Below, piece by piece: positions 1 through 13,200 of a stretch of 64,000 nucleotides of DNA (positions are counted from its first letter, which is position 1; each line of letters opens with the position of its first letter). Source of the DNA: Chaetomium olivaceum (lineage: Eukaryota > Ascomycota > Sordariomycetes > Sordariales > Chaetomiaceae); the NCBI GenBank assembly GCA_039881045.1, contig JAYWVB010000045.1, positions 124,001-188,000 of the forward strand. The letters run 5' to 3'. Under the pieces are notes generated by a model, which did no database searches, was not told where the DNA came from, and saw nothing but the letters and a program-made list of their open reading frames with translations. The position numbers and the translations under genes are program-made.

Positions 1-2016
1 TGCTTCTTTCGGCCGACTCCCCAGGGAAGGTCCCCGCTCGGACCTTTCTGGGGTGCCTTTCTGGGCGCAGGACCGTTCAATCTGTCCCGCCGTTGGCCCG
101 GCAGGCAGAGGCAGAAAGAGCGAAATTCCGCCGGCACTTTGGCTGGAACTCACCGCCCGCTCACATTCCTTCCTCTGAAACGCAAAGGTTGAAGTTAGCG
201 ACAAACAAGTGCCTCCTCGCGGGTAAAAGGCATGTTTGTCTCTCTCGGGCCTCGACCCCTCTACGCTAACCATACCAACCTAGACATGGGGTACACGAGG
301 CGTGTTTTGTCTCACCGGGTGGCTGCAGCACATCGTCGATCTTTTCGTTTGCTCCGTCGGCGATCGATATCGGGACTGTGTGACCTTGTTGGGCTCGAAT
401 ACATACACAACATACAGCACCACGGCATTGTTACATGCAACCCGTCCTTTTCTGTCTCTCCCGACATCTCCCTTGCCTCGACCGCATTCCCGTACATATA
501 ATTAAATTATTAACTAGTACAACTAAGAATGCATATGTATGTACTTTCACAAAACCGGGTGGTTGGTGCCCAATGTTTAGGCATCGTAATGTAACTGTGT
601 GTAATGGAAATGTTATTTACAGATAAACATACATCCGTAACTGGCTGCCATCATAAGTTCGTATGCTACTTGGATGAACTCCTGCATGATGCAAAACTTC
701 ATGAACTGACCCCCTGAGCAACCCTCGGTAGTAAAACAAATCCCAATCACATCTCACTTCCGAATCACAGCACTCGGACCATGTTGTGTTACCACAGCTG
801 AAGTTGGTATCCCCGGAATAAAATTCAGACATAATGCCTCACACCACGCCACCATGCTCACGCATCATTTCGAGCTTCAATCTCTTAGTACATACGTCCA
901 TACCCAACCAAGTGGGTGACAAATAAGCCGCACACCGAAACGTACCTACCGCCATATATCACCAATTCAATTACCACTATTTGCTTGCAAAGTACATTAA
1001 AACTATACAGAAAGATTCCGGGGATTGAATAGCTTCATTTTGTCAAATTTACTATCAAAAACTGGCACAAACCGACCTCCTTAGTGGCGGTATTTAGTAG
1101 TAGGAATGTTTTGGTGTGCGGCTTATTTTGTCACCCACTTGCCAACTAAAACAAACCCCGCCTCCTACCCGACAAGGAAGGATTCCCAGCCACCCTTACC
1201 TTCACATCCTCAGACAAGGATACACAAGATCGATGGCGTTCATCCCCCCTCCAAATTGACCAAAATCCTTGTGTCCCAAACCAAGTGTCGACGTCATGGC
1301 TATTTCTTACCCCTCTCCCAAAATCCTGCAAAAACCGTGATCGGCGTCTGGGATGGGGATCGCTTCTTGGCCTGCTTGGAGAAGCACAGACAGTGACAGG
1401 GTAATTCAGCACGCAAGGAAAGGAGGTGGGTTTTCTGGGGGGAAAAAGAAAAAGGAGGCTGGCTTGGGAGCAAGAAGAGGTTTCGGCTGAGGGACATGGC
1501 TTCACAACAGACCAACCAGCGTGAGCCACTAGTTACTCGTTTAACTACCAGTATTATGATACGTCCACCGACATACTGTGCACAAGAAATCTACGAGTAT
1601 ACTTCACTTACACATGCAACACGCTCCACGTACCGAGTTTGTTATGCGGAAAATATTTGCTCATATCATCTAGAAAGTTGAGCCTGTTCTCATAAACACA
1701 TCCATAGAACGAAGAGTACACATTTCCTCTACCCCCTTAACGCCTTCCCATGCTATACGTCATCTAAGCGCGCGCGGTAAACACAAGGCGGCTTCATATA
1801 AATACATAGACCGTCGAATTGGGTTTCATATCCACGACCTTTTTGCCCCTTGGGCCATTGGGGGACTTGGGGGTACTTTTGCCCAGCCAGCCCCCTGTTG
1901 TGTGCTTCCCTATATGCGCGCCGGCTGGGAAGCAAAATATATCCGAACATCTTCGTGCTCGTCTTGGAACACTCATTCCAGCGCTAGGTCATGGTGTTTT
2001 GACTGCGTCTCTCCGC
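1..2016. other. Gene-free left end
   Basis: I see no reading frame here with recognisable protein similarity or a believable exon chain. The longest open frames are under 130 codons and have no domain-like composition. The stretch from about 480 to 1080 is AT-richer than the coding parts of the window. The only structured item is the inverted-repeat element at 909-1141. The last few hundred bases probably include the 3' untranslated region of the NOT1 gene on the minus strand. Confidence 0.6.
909..1141. mobile_element. MITE-like element with ~45-bp terminal inverted repeats
   Basis: The left end reads CAAGTGGGTGACAAATAAGC and the right end is its reverse complement with one extra A. The match continues through CCGCACACC and, after a gap of about nine bases, ends at CCGCCA. 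The element is 233 bp and has no coding capacity. It is flanked on both sides by CCAAC (904-908 and 1142-1146), which fits a 5-bp target duplication. Short non-coding elements with long inverted repeats are typical of non-autonomous DNA transposons. I cannot assign a superfamily, and no second copy is visible in the window. Confidence 0.7.
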
Positions 2017-5000
2017 TTATGCGGGGCGGAGGATCTCAGCAAACCGTTGAGCAACCTGTTCCATTATGGTTAGCACAATCAAGTAGATAAGAAGCAGGAC
2101 ACAGAAAACATACCTCTGGCTCTGATTTGATAAACTGCAGCTCAAAGAAGTTGTACTTCTCATTCTTGAGCAGTTCGAGCGTGGTGACCATCACCCCCCA
2201 AGGATGCGGCCAGAACCCAACGATCCTCTCGAGTAGAATGCGCACAATCTGCTCACGGATTTCCGTCTCCTCAGGGTCTGACATATCCTGTCCAAATATT
2301 TCGAGTAGTGCCTGACTGAAGTAGTTGGTCGACGCGTTCGGAAACCTCAGCTCGTTCACCATGCTGCTGAGAAAATAGTATCTGGTCTCAGGGGACACCT
2401 CACTAATGAGCATGTGCAGCGTTTTGATGTCGGACGCACCAGACACAAAGACGGTTGACTCGCTCTTGGTGCCCGCGCGGGCGACGGCAAACTGAGCGAA
2501 TTGCGCAACCACCGCGTCGATGACCCGCCGGTTCACCGGGATCGGGACGAAGCCAAATGTCGAATCCTCCTTTTCAACCTTGTTAATGGCGTGGCTGATC
2601 TGGGCAATCGCATCTTCCGACGGGCCGTTTTGCAACGCCTGCTCTAGAATGTTGAGCAGCCCAATGTCGCGAAGTACGCCAGCCGAGTCAAACAAAGTCA
2701 GACAAGGCTCCCTCATCTCGGGAAGCCTGTCCGCTTTGAGCCCTGGTTGGAGAGGGTCAGGCAGCTTGTTAACCGTGGCGGGGGTGGCGGCAAGAATGAA
2801 GTTGGCGATTTGTGTTGTGTGCGGTGGTAGGCTCTCACACAACTCCACGTGGTTAGCAGCAAGGTACTCGGGGAAATCGTGATGGAGGATGCCTAGCAAC
2901 CTCAACACCCCTTGGTACATGCCTTTGGCCAGGGGTGAAACGACGAGCGGCTTTAGTAGGTTGCCCGCATACACAAAGAACTGGGTGAGCAATTTTGTGA
3001 ATGGTGCCCAGCCCGCTCCATCAGGCAGACGCAGGATCACGGGCATGAAGTTGCGGTGGGTCAGCAGATCCGTCCACCCAAAGACGAACCCCGGGTACAC
3101 GTTTGGTTGGAGATCGTACAGGCGCGCCGCAAACCTTTGGATGGCCTGGTGGTAGTCGTTCTCGGGAAAGTGACCGGCCAAATCCGCCAGCTCGTGCAGG
3201 ATGAGCGAGAAGAACCGGAAGAAGACCCGTTGGTTGAAGTTCTCCCCTCGCTTGACGTGATGATTGTTCAGCACCAACACACTGAGAGACAAGACCGAGT
3301 CCAAGAACGCCACGCCCGTCGACTGTCCGTCGTCCTGGTGAGACTTGACAAAGATCATGACCATTTTGACCAGAGCCTCAATAGCCTGGTAACCTTCCGT
3401 TAAGCCACCTCCGGATAAGAGGGCTTGCTCGAACCGCTCAACTGACTTGTCTAGGGCTTGACGGGTGAAGAGGAAGAAGTCATCGGTCTTGCTAACAATA
3501 GCCCGCGAGCGCATTTGCTGGATGAAAATCGAAGCGGACTTCTCGGTCGCAAAGCGGTTGTTGCAGAGATGAATCCATTCCTCAAAGACGTAGTCCATCT
3601 GATCCAACTTGATCGTGTCAAGTTCCTCTTGGCTCAACTCGGCGGGAAGATCCGGCGGTGGTGCTAGCACGTTGGCCTTGAAACGTGCTCCGCCCGGGAC
3701 TTCTGGCTCCTCTGTGATCCACGACCATGCCTCCTCCAGACTTCGCACGAAGTCAGCATACAGAGCGAGCGGAGTGTCGGTTAGGAGCGTGAGGTCTAGG
3801 ATATGCTCTAGGAACGTCAAGGACCCTTCCTTCCGCTGCTGCAGAAGCTTTGCTGTTGCCGCGTCGATGCTCCTCCAGTCGATAAGGTCGGTCCGGAGCA
3901 ACGCGTTGATCAAGGGTAGGTTGAGAAAGAACTGCCCGGGTTGTTGGTGGAATAACTGGCGAATTTGTTCGCTAATAACGGGCCCGGCAATCTTTCGCAG
4001 GGTTTCTAGAACATGGACCAGGCTCTCCAGGAGCAGGTCACCCTCGGGTTGACGGAAGAGGAGCTGAGAGATCTGATTCGCGGCATAGGCGGCAAACTCC
4101 TCGGATGTTTGCTGGGTCTTGATGATGAGCTGAACAAGAGCATCGACGATGTCCAGAACTGGGTGCGACCGGGGAAGTTCGTCGAAATGATCTTCGGTCG
4201 TGTTCGTCGCGGCCGCTGTCAGCTGTTCCAGTAGCTTGTTGACCCTCTCGGCAATGCTCCGAGAGTCAACCTGATTGATTCCTCCTGCCTGCCGGCCATT
4301 GGCGAGCCCAGCGTGGGTTTGGGGGTAGTGCTGTAGTTGCACCCCCAAAAGGGGCATGGATGGTGTCTCGGCGGGCGTTGGCATATTGCTGACGGCGTTG
4401 TACTGATCACCGAGGGCCTCGTTCGCCAGGGACCGGGTGTCTGATGCAGATGGCCCATGAGACGGGCCCGTCGCCGCAGGAATCGCCCTTGACTGGCGGG
4501 CGAAGTCGTCGTAGATGGCCATCTGCTCCGCATTGAGACCGGTGAGGTTAGGTTGCAGTTTGAAAGGGTGAGGGATAGTCATTGCCCAACGGCTCAACCC
4601 GTGATCAACGTAGGGTTCAGAGGGCCGTTGAAGCCGGTGGCGGCGTCGCGCCTCAAGTTCACCTTCCATCAAATCTTCAATCTCCGGAATAGCACGCTCC
4701 TCGGCGCACTTCTCGATGATGCTCGAGGCCAGGTCAAGGTTGGAGTTAACACACAGCATGATGATGCCCTCAGGAAGCCCTTGGGGTAGATCGGCGGAGA
4801 GGTTACGCAAGTAGTTGGCGAGGTTCGCGCGCAACGGTTCCTTGGACGTGACGAGCGCCAGGCTACCGGCGGTGGACTTGACCATATTGATCGCCGATGT
4901 CCGTACCTTGTTCTCATCCGGTTCCGTAGCAAAGTCCTTGCGGACCATTTGATGTGTCGAGATCGCCGCAATCGTGACTGAGCGATCAACGACGGGCTGG

Positions 5001-8000
5001 ATAATATCCTGCAACGCGCGCGTCAAGGCCTGTCGCACAATTTCGTGCAGCTTGGCAGCGCTGACAACTTCTGTCTGAGGAATCGATAGATTCGGGCCAA
5101 GATCGGGTATGGTGAAAGCAGGATGCGATGAGAGGGCGCTGTTGACACCGGCATGCCATTGAGAGAGAGGCTTTCAAAGTTCTCGAGGGCCTCCGGGCCG
5201 AGGATGTCGCCCAGCTCCTCGATGGGAGCCCTATTAAGGATCTCGCCGGAGGGCTCGATGGCTTTGTGGTCCAGGTTAAGACCCTTGCAGAGAACCTCGA
5301 TCTCGAACTTGAGGTTCAGTTTCAGCTCGGCGTTGTGGTAGAGCTCAATCAGGAGATGGATAATATCCATCAACCAAGGATTGGGCGGTCTGAAAACGTT
5401 TGACGAGGCCCCTTGAAGCAAGACCTTGCACACGAATGGGATGACGACGATGAGGCGCTTGGTATCATGAGCCTCAATGAGGAGCTGCTTGAACGCTATA
5501 TGCCTGTGCTTGATTGGTTTGTCGCGCGCCAGAGTCAAGAGTCCGAGCCAGCCTCCGAGGTTCTTGAGGTGCGTCCGTTCGGTGGAATTCTGCATGGTGA
5601 GCTCCGAGTTCAGCATGCGCGACACGCTAATGTACGTCTCTCGCTGGACCTCTGCCCACAGTGCCTTGTCCTCAAACTGTTTGACGAGTTCTAGATAGAC
5701 GTGGTGGTAGTTTGGCTGCATCTTCGCCCGCTCTTCAACCAGATGACTGGCGAACCACTGCTGATGTCTTGACTCTAGCATTTCGCGGATATCCTTGAAC
5801 ATGGACTGCAGCGTGGTATCGGTTAAGTTGTTGAGCACGAACTGTATCTTCCCTTGCTCGTCTTCACTGGGCTCCTCATAGACAACACCGGGCGGAGGCG
5901 GGTCCACGTTGACCGAGGCGAAAGGTGGCGGGTGCTGTTCCGACCCTATGCTGTCCTCTAGGTTGCCGTTTGTCAAACTGTCATGACGAAGGACCCCTGA
6001 ACTAGCCAGGTTTGTGCCGTTGCGGGACCGGGCAAGCTCCTCGTCGTGCTCCTGAGCCACTTCTTCTGCCTTCTTCCACGCTTCAGTCCCCTGTAGGCCG
6101 GGGATTTGGAGAAGCTGCGCACAGAAGCCCGGCCACTCACGCAGGCGGCCAAATAGTTGCATGAGCGCCTGTAAGCCAAACTTGTACATCGATTCGTCGG
6201 GGTGGTGGTCTCGGACTGCTTCGAGGATCATACCCAACCCAATCTGGAGCGGGAGATCCGAGATCAGCTTGTGAGATATGATACCACCAAACAGGACCGC
6301 GGTTGTTGCGAGAGCTTCGAGAGGGTAGTCGACATAATGCGCGTACTCGTCGAACAGGCCGTGTATCATGCATGCGAAGATGTCCTGGTCCAGAGGGTCG
6401 CGAGATCGCTTGTACCGTTCCAAGATGTCGACGACGTTGCGGACCTGAATCTCATCGCCGTACATCTTTTTGTAGTGTTCTTCCATCTTGGCATTGGCGG
6501 CTAGCGGCAGTGCGTTCCCATCGCGTCCGTTCGCGTCGATGATGTCGTCGAAGCCTTCCCCGTAGTTGATGAGCCGCGGATACACAGTGATGCAGGTCCG
6601 TTGAACCACGATCAGCTCTTGCATCGGCGACTTGGGTAAAAACTCCTCCAAGATCTGGAGTAGTGCATGGACTGTCCGGACTTGCAACGTTGTACTCGCC
6701 TTGACGGGCGGTTGGCCTTCCGGGGGGCGCTGGTATTGCAGCTCGAAGTTTGCCTTGATCACCAAAAACTGGAGAAGAGCTCTTGCCATCTCGGGACTCC
6801 TGTCAGCGTTCCTCCGCGCCCACTGCTGCAGATCGAGGTACCCTTCAGCGTGGGCCAAGGCCGTCAAGTCAAGCCCGAAACCGATGGGTAGATAGACGAG
6901 CTCATCGAGCCAGTTTTGACGGACCGCGTGCTCAAAAATGAGCGGGAGGCTGATGGGCTTCAAGGCGTGCGCATCGATTAACCGCTGCTTGACCCATTCC
7001 TTGTCTCTCCTCCAGAGGCTGTCCATGACGAAGTCGGCTTCAGGCGATCTTGTCAGGAAGTTATCGAAGAGAGAAACAAGCGTATCTTCAGCCATGCTTG
7101 GCCAGGGCTTCGGCACCCCGAACGCCGAAACAACAAAAATTGCTAAATTCGGCACAACGACGTCTTGAAACAGGCGCTTCGCTTCGATGCTCTGGGAAGC
7201 GTGCATTGAGTGGAGCGCAACGTTGAACACGGCGGAAAGGGCCGCCTCGGACACCAGCGGGTGCTTGACTGCGTATGCTGCCGTTTCTTGTATCGGAAGA
7301 GGGGACTGGGCGTACTCTTGCACCGTGAAGGTTGGCTTCAACCCCGGGATAGTTGTTGCATCTAGCTGCTCCGGTTTGAGGGATGCAAAAGCGCAAATGA
7401 AGGAGAGCTGCGTTTCAGGGTTCTCCCATTCCCCACCCCACAGTTGTTGGATGTTGAACCGATCGCTGTCCTCCCGTGCTATCGGTAGCAGGGCGTTGTA
7501 CAGGCGCAGAAACTGGGCCGACGTGACCCGAGCCCCGCTATGGTCGAAGTACGACACCACCTCTTGCCACCTGAAGCTGTCGGGCAGAATGCGCCTGAGG
7601 GAAGCGACGAGGACCGAAGGGTTGTGGCGCGGGGTCTGGCTGATGGTCGTGTACATCAACGACACGGACACCTGTTCCTCACTGAGGTGGACGTTCGTCG
7701 GTCGGTTCTGAAGATAGCCCGTACAAGTCTCTTCGTCGAGGGTGAATACTAGGCCAGAGCGATGGATATAGAGGGCAAGAGCATTGACGGGCTTATCGGC
7801 GAGCATGCGCACGAGGTCAAGTGCGGCGAGCACCTGTGACGGCGGCGGCTTCGCGTCGGAGGACTGGGCATATCTATGTTGCACCTTGTGTTCCAATTCC
7901 CGCTTCGCAGCGGCATTGAAGTTCGGGGGGTGGACTTGGATGAAGCGGTCGACAAGCTCGGCGACGAAATCGGGCTCTAGGTCGGTAGTGGGGTCACCGG

Positions 8001-8851
8001 TTGGCCGGCTCAGAATATTAACAAAGGTCGGGAAGTTCGTCGATAGGATGGCATCAGCTAAGGAAGGGGAGGGAAACTTGTCAGCAGCGATCGCAAGCGG
8101 CTATGAATGGCGGGTGGTAGACAGCTTACCTTTGGTCTTCAGATCGGACCTAGGCCCGAGCTTGAAGGCCAGGGCTAGCACTGTCTTTCCCAAAGCATCT
8201 AGCTGGAAATGTTCCATGAAGGTGGAGAGGTCAAAATCGCGGAAGATATCCTCGCTGCCGGTCTCGATGGATTCTGCGATCTTCCTGGCCTGGGGGAATT
8301 CTCGCGACAGCTTTCGCATCTCCGCCTTCAGAATGTGATGGTTCCCCGGGTTCGACCCCTGCATGTTTGCTGCCCCCGACCTGTTGAGGCTCGGGAATAT
8401 CTGAGGGGCATTTGCGGCCACCAGTCGCGCGAAGTATTTTGTAAACACATCCATGCCGTGTTCATCGAGCAGCTAGTACGAGGGAAGGGATGTTAGCGAG
8501 TTGAGATATGACAGGCGGGTGGGGGCTACCCGATAACGGTACATGAGGCCACATGCCGCATGCCACATGCCCATGTGCCACAATTTACGTTACCTTCCGC
8601 AGAGACTCTAGTTGCGACTCCCACTTGTGAGGATCTTCCTTGTCCTCCTTGATGGTGCTCAGAAGCAGGTAGACCTGGGCGACTGCGATCTTGGTCAAGG
8701 AGTTGGAGCCGGTGGGGCTGCTGGTACTGGGGCTGGCAGCCGCACTCAGCGCAGCGGCGTGAGAAGGATGTGGGGAGTGGGTGGTGCCAGTGTAGATGGG
8801 CTGCGCTGCTGGGCTCGGCGAGAAGGTTCCCGGTCTGGGTTGGGCGACCAT
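2017..8851 (-). CDS. NOT1: CCR4-NOT complex scaffold subunit Not1 (one-base frame break)
   Basis: Not1 is the large scaffold of the CCR4-NOT deadenylase, acting in mRNA decay, translational repression and transcription. Exons are 8851-8594, 8472-8130, 8057-2114 and 2055-2017; the last intron has a GCTAAC branch point and the protein ends in ILRPA. Exon 1 is Pro/Ser/Ala-rich and then becomes helical. A MIF4G-like CAF1-binding region lies near residues 920-1130, the CNOT9-binding DUF3819 near 1195-1340, and the conserved C-terminal Not1 domain near 1800-2190. The predicted length of about 2194 aa is normal for fungi. At about 5150 the frame shifts by one base after LSLNGMP. The exon sum is 6584, so one added base gives 2195 codons. 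Because the rest is intact and Not1 is essential in yeast, I read this as a sequence error rather than a dead gene. Confidence 0.95.
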
Positions 8852-10276
8852 GGATTATGGGGGCGAGGCAAAGGAGGGAAGGGTGACACTACTATCCCCT
8901 GGCGGATAGAGCCACTTTCCTCTTTCTTTATTGGGTCGGGAATGTGGACGAGGCCTGGGAGACGGATCGACTTGCTTGGTCGCGAGGGAGGGAGACGACT
9001 TCGGTGCGCTTGATCGGGACGGCGGGTTGCAGATGCGACATGGACTGGTGGTTGCTGTCGGGCAGTCCGTATTCGACGGCAGTCGTCGAGAAGTCACTAA
9101 TTTGATGAATTGGTTGTCTGGGTCTGGCTGTGAGGAAGTGCTTTTTTCGCCGTCTGAGGTCGATGGAAAGAAATGGGTCGCTGGAGCTCCTAGCCAGGCT
9201 GGCCCGCTCGGTGGGCTGTGGTCCGTGCTGAGGCGTGAATGCTGAGAGTTTCAGTGCCATTTTGGCGAGTTCGCTCTTTGCGGGAGGGGCATGAGAGACT
9301 GCGCACGGACCACCTCCTTGGCTGAGTGTCGTTAACTCGTGACTTCCTTCCATCGTACCGAGTAAGGCAGTTCCTTATCGATGGTGGAGGTTCTGCATTC
9401 ACACAGTCGATGGGATTTGGGATTTCATCCTGGAAAGGCCGTCGGTCATCTGAACTCTTTGTGCATCCAACATGCACATTGCAGGACAATGACCACCTAC
9501 CTTACTGCGTTTTGGAATCATCACATCACGGGACAGTCAATGAGCACTAGTCAGTCAGCGTTACCAGATTTACGACCTTAACATTAACAGGCTTTCGTTG
9601 TTTTCAATTTGATCCACTCGCACGTTCAGCTCAATATGTCTGACCTCCTTTTTCTTTGTTTTCTTACTTTGTTGACACACAACCAAGCAAGTCAGAGCCA
9701 AGTCAGAACAAGTCAGCATCCTGCAAATTTCACGCCCCATGACTGGTCGATCAACCCCCCTTCACATCCACAGGAAAGCTTGCTTCGGGCGCATGCAAGA
9801 CCCGTCATTCACCAGGCACACACCAGGCTGGTCAACATTGCTGGATGCCTTTCGCCGAGAATGGTGTTGGATCAGCCTGCAGGCTCGCATCCAACTGCTG
9901 CTTGTTTGATCTTAGCGCACCCCATCCTTGGCCCCAGGGCCCGCAGAGCAACCAATCGAGAGCCCCCTAACTCAACCCCAGCCTCCAAGACCCTTGAATA
10001 ATCTCCAAATCTGGGGGCGGAAAAAGGAGCCTTGCGGGACGATGGTTCGGCCCTCGCAGCATGAGATCAAATCGCGTGCGTCTTGCCGCGTCCCGCTCCT
10101 TGGGCCTGACCTTGGCAACCCGGAAATACTGAGGACACGGGTCTGGGTTGAGCACTTTTCTTCTTCCTTCTTCTCCCAGGTTTATGTATTTTTGGCTGCA
10201 ACTAGACCTTAACTCGCCCTTCGACGGCGGCCGGCCTTGAACAGCCTCACTTCTGCTCAGGCGGCCAACGGGATCG
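8852..10276. other. Shared upstream region of NOT1 and the CorA-like gene
   Basis: This is the 1.4 kb between two divergent genes. Open frames of up to about 140 codons on both strands are Ser/Pro/Arg-rich and overlap one another, as expected for leader sequence, and I recognise none. It presumably holds both promoters and the 5' untranslated regions. No TATA box or other motif was clear enough to call. Confidence 0.5.
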
Positions 10277-13200
10277 ATGGAGAGAGACGGCAAATCCAAA
10301 AACTTAACCGACGAGGCTGGCCTCGCTCCAACGGAAAACCCGCAGACTACGGGTGTCATACCCGGTGCCCGCCGCGCTGCACACATTCAAGTTAAAGATT
10401 TCTTCCAGCGCCTCTTCAGGATGATGCTGTGGCTGAGAAACAGAAAGGCCTGGCTCGGGATAGCCTAGGTGGTGAGCCTGCCCCGGCCCCTTTGCCCGCC
10501 GACTCGGGTCCCGGGTTCGTGGATGTCAACGGCGACGTGGGTGGCTCCGGCCATAATGAAACGGTGGTCGATGTCATCGCAGTGCCCTGTCCGGGTGCCG
10601 ATCCAATTAATACCTGGACTTTTGGCCATGAGACGTCCGGCGATGCCAGCGCCCCTGGTGAGATGGGATCACGTAGCTCGTCGCGTAGGCCTGGCCCCTG
10701 GGTCACAAAGAATTTGCGTTGGCTGCCAGCATCGCCCGGGTTTTTCTCTACCGACATCGCGCGTTGGAGGACGGTATGACCCTGAAGTCTTTGGCGGAAG
10801 ACTTGCTGGACCAGGTGGAACGGATACGTGATGGGGCGGTGGGTTTGCTGCTTTCCTGCTCCGTTGGATTTATTATGTTGATCTCATTAGGTCGCGCGCC
10901 CCCTATTCTTTATCGGCCATAGCATTGGTGGCTTAGTTGTCAAATATGCGCTGGTCAAGGCAAACCACAGCTCTCGCTACCAGGCCATAGTAGACAATTG
11001 CCATGGGGTTACCCTTTTCGGTGAGCCAGTCTACCGCAAAGGGCGAGAACGCATCGGCTGACAGCAAAAGGCACACCGCATCAGGGCTCTAGTTACATGT
11101 CCATGACCAACCTCAAGGAGAGCATTCAGGGTCTCCTTCATCTGCAGGGACCTCTTCCGCGGTCGCTAACCGATGAAATCAACGTCCGTAACCTGGACCT
11201 CGTCGCACTACACGACGAGTTTGTAGACATGGCGAGCGAATTTCGTCTTTGGTCCTTTTACGAGACCCAAGAGTCCACATTGTCTGGTTCCGCTGCTGGC
11301 TTTCCCAGCGATGTCCAGTTCGGCGCCCCTCTGGTATCAGTCAAGTCGGCACTCCTTGAGGTGTGGCAGGAAGACGTATACGCCGTCGACAGTGACCATG
11401 CCCACCTCGCTTCGTTTGGGCCGAGCAATGCCCGCATCATGTACCTACGCGGATTTCGCTCAGGCCATCAAAAAGGCAGCGCAGCTCAACCTCGCCCACC
11501 GCCACACGCCGCTGCATGTGAAGTCGCTCGTCAAGGTTGAGGTTATCGGTTTTTACGAGGACCCGGAGGCCATGATGGCATCACCCTCGGCAACAACAAG
11601 GGGGGGAGACTGGCTCCATGATCCGCCTGTATTCTACAAAGCATCCCTATAAGGATTTCATCAAAAAGGGACCAGACCGCTGCTTAGCAGAACGGCTTCA
11701 TCAACGACCTAAGAGAAGGTCCAGTAAACGCAGCGTCAGCGGCCGTTCTGAAGCAGAGCCATCGACAAGCGAGCCGAAGAGAGAGGGGGCCGGTCTTGGT
11801 CTTCTTCGCAGCCAGACGACCGACGCATCGCAAAGCACTACAACATCGTCGCCAAATATCGTCATCACAACGCCGACGGAGAGGCCACCACTATTAATGG
11901 TACCAGTCCAGTCGGAGCCTTCTTTCCGCCCCCCGAGTCCAGACAGCATCGCCAGTGTCAGCACCACCATGTCGGAGCCAACACTGACGCTGCCCTTTAG
12001 CGCGACTTTACAGGGGAAGACGCTCACACCATCGACCTGCTCGCTCAGCAGCAAGCAAAGTCGTTGATGAAGCACCACCATGGCCTTACCGCTACGGCCG
12101 GCTTCCCGCAGCCCAGCCCGTCATTGAAGAAGTTTGTGTGGGTTCATATGCCATTCAACAACCCAGTCTGGGTCAAGGTGATGACATGGTTCGAAAAGTG
12201 TCTACGCAGCCCAGGTACTGACCATCCCGGACAGGAAATCTTTGCAACCCTAGGCAAGACTCAAGGCCTGGATTTCTCGCGGCTTTTTGACTATGACAAC
12301 TGGTGGTGTCCAAGCAGATCCAAAACCGCAATTCAGATTCCCAGCCAGCGTATCTCAAGGCGATGTGCAAATATCTCTCTGCTGCGGACCGTCTAAATTC
12401 GCCGCGGATCCCGTCGCCTTTATTCGGCCCCGTCAACATGGGCATCACGCCCAACTGTCTTTATCTTTACCTCCCTTATCTCCACTTCGACACATATCAG
12501 AGCATGATCCGACGCCGAAAGCTGATCACGAAGCGCCGGTGGCATGGGCGAGCCAACCGGTACCGCGACGGTCGGTTGGTCGAACAGGAATCTTGAACTC
12601 AAGGTGATTTGGGAGTACATCGGTTTCGACCCGCCACTAAATTGCCGTCGAACGCTGGACCAATTTGGCCACCACTCTCATCCGGGATACCAATTCGCGG
12701 GACGATGACCAGATGCTGTATAAACTCACCAAAAAGGACACACCGGCGCCATGGAGACACATGCCAAACATGGGCTCTGCGCGGTCATCGGCTGGGCGCT
12801 CTATGCCCTCAGGCAAGGAATCTTCTTCGAGTCTATACGAGGACACGGACGCCGATTTCGGCGTAGAACTCGGGTCCGAACTCAAGGATGGCCATGTCCT
12901 GATGGTTGATCAGCTGTGGCTTTGGTCCATTGATATGAGTAAGCTTGGCTTGCCTGGAACCTGCAACTCAAAATGCTGACCTCTGGTAGCTACTCTAGTG
13001 ACTTTCTTCCCCAGGCGGGAGTCCAACCCCACGGAAGGAACCCTTTTCCAGCAGGCGGACTTGCGGAGCAGCGTCTACAACGAGCTCAACGGCGATCTCA
13101 CAGGAAGGACGGAAAACACGCTGGACCTTGCGGCGTTGATCGTATGGCATGCCGTCACTGTTCTCCTTGACCGATCCTCGCACCCCGACCTTGAGATATT

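Noticed and set aside
2520..4234. Several plus-strand open frames of 70-147 codons across NOT1
   Set aside because: They are mirror frames of the conserved minus-strand NOT1 coding sequence and have no domain-like content.
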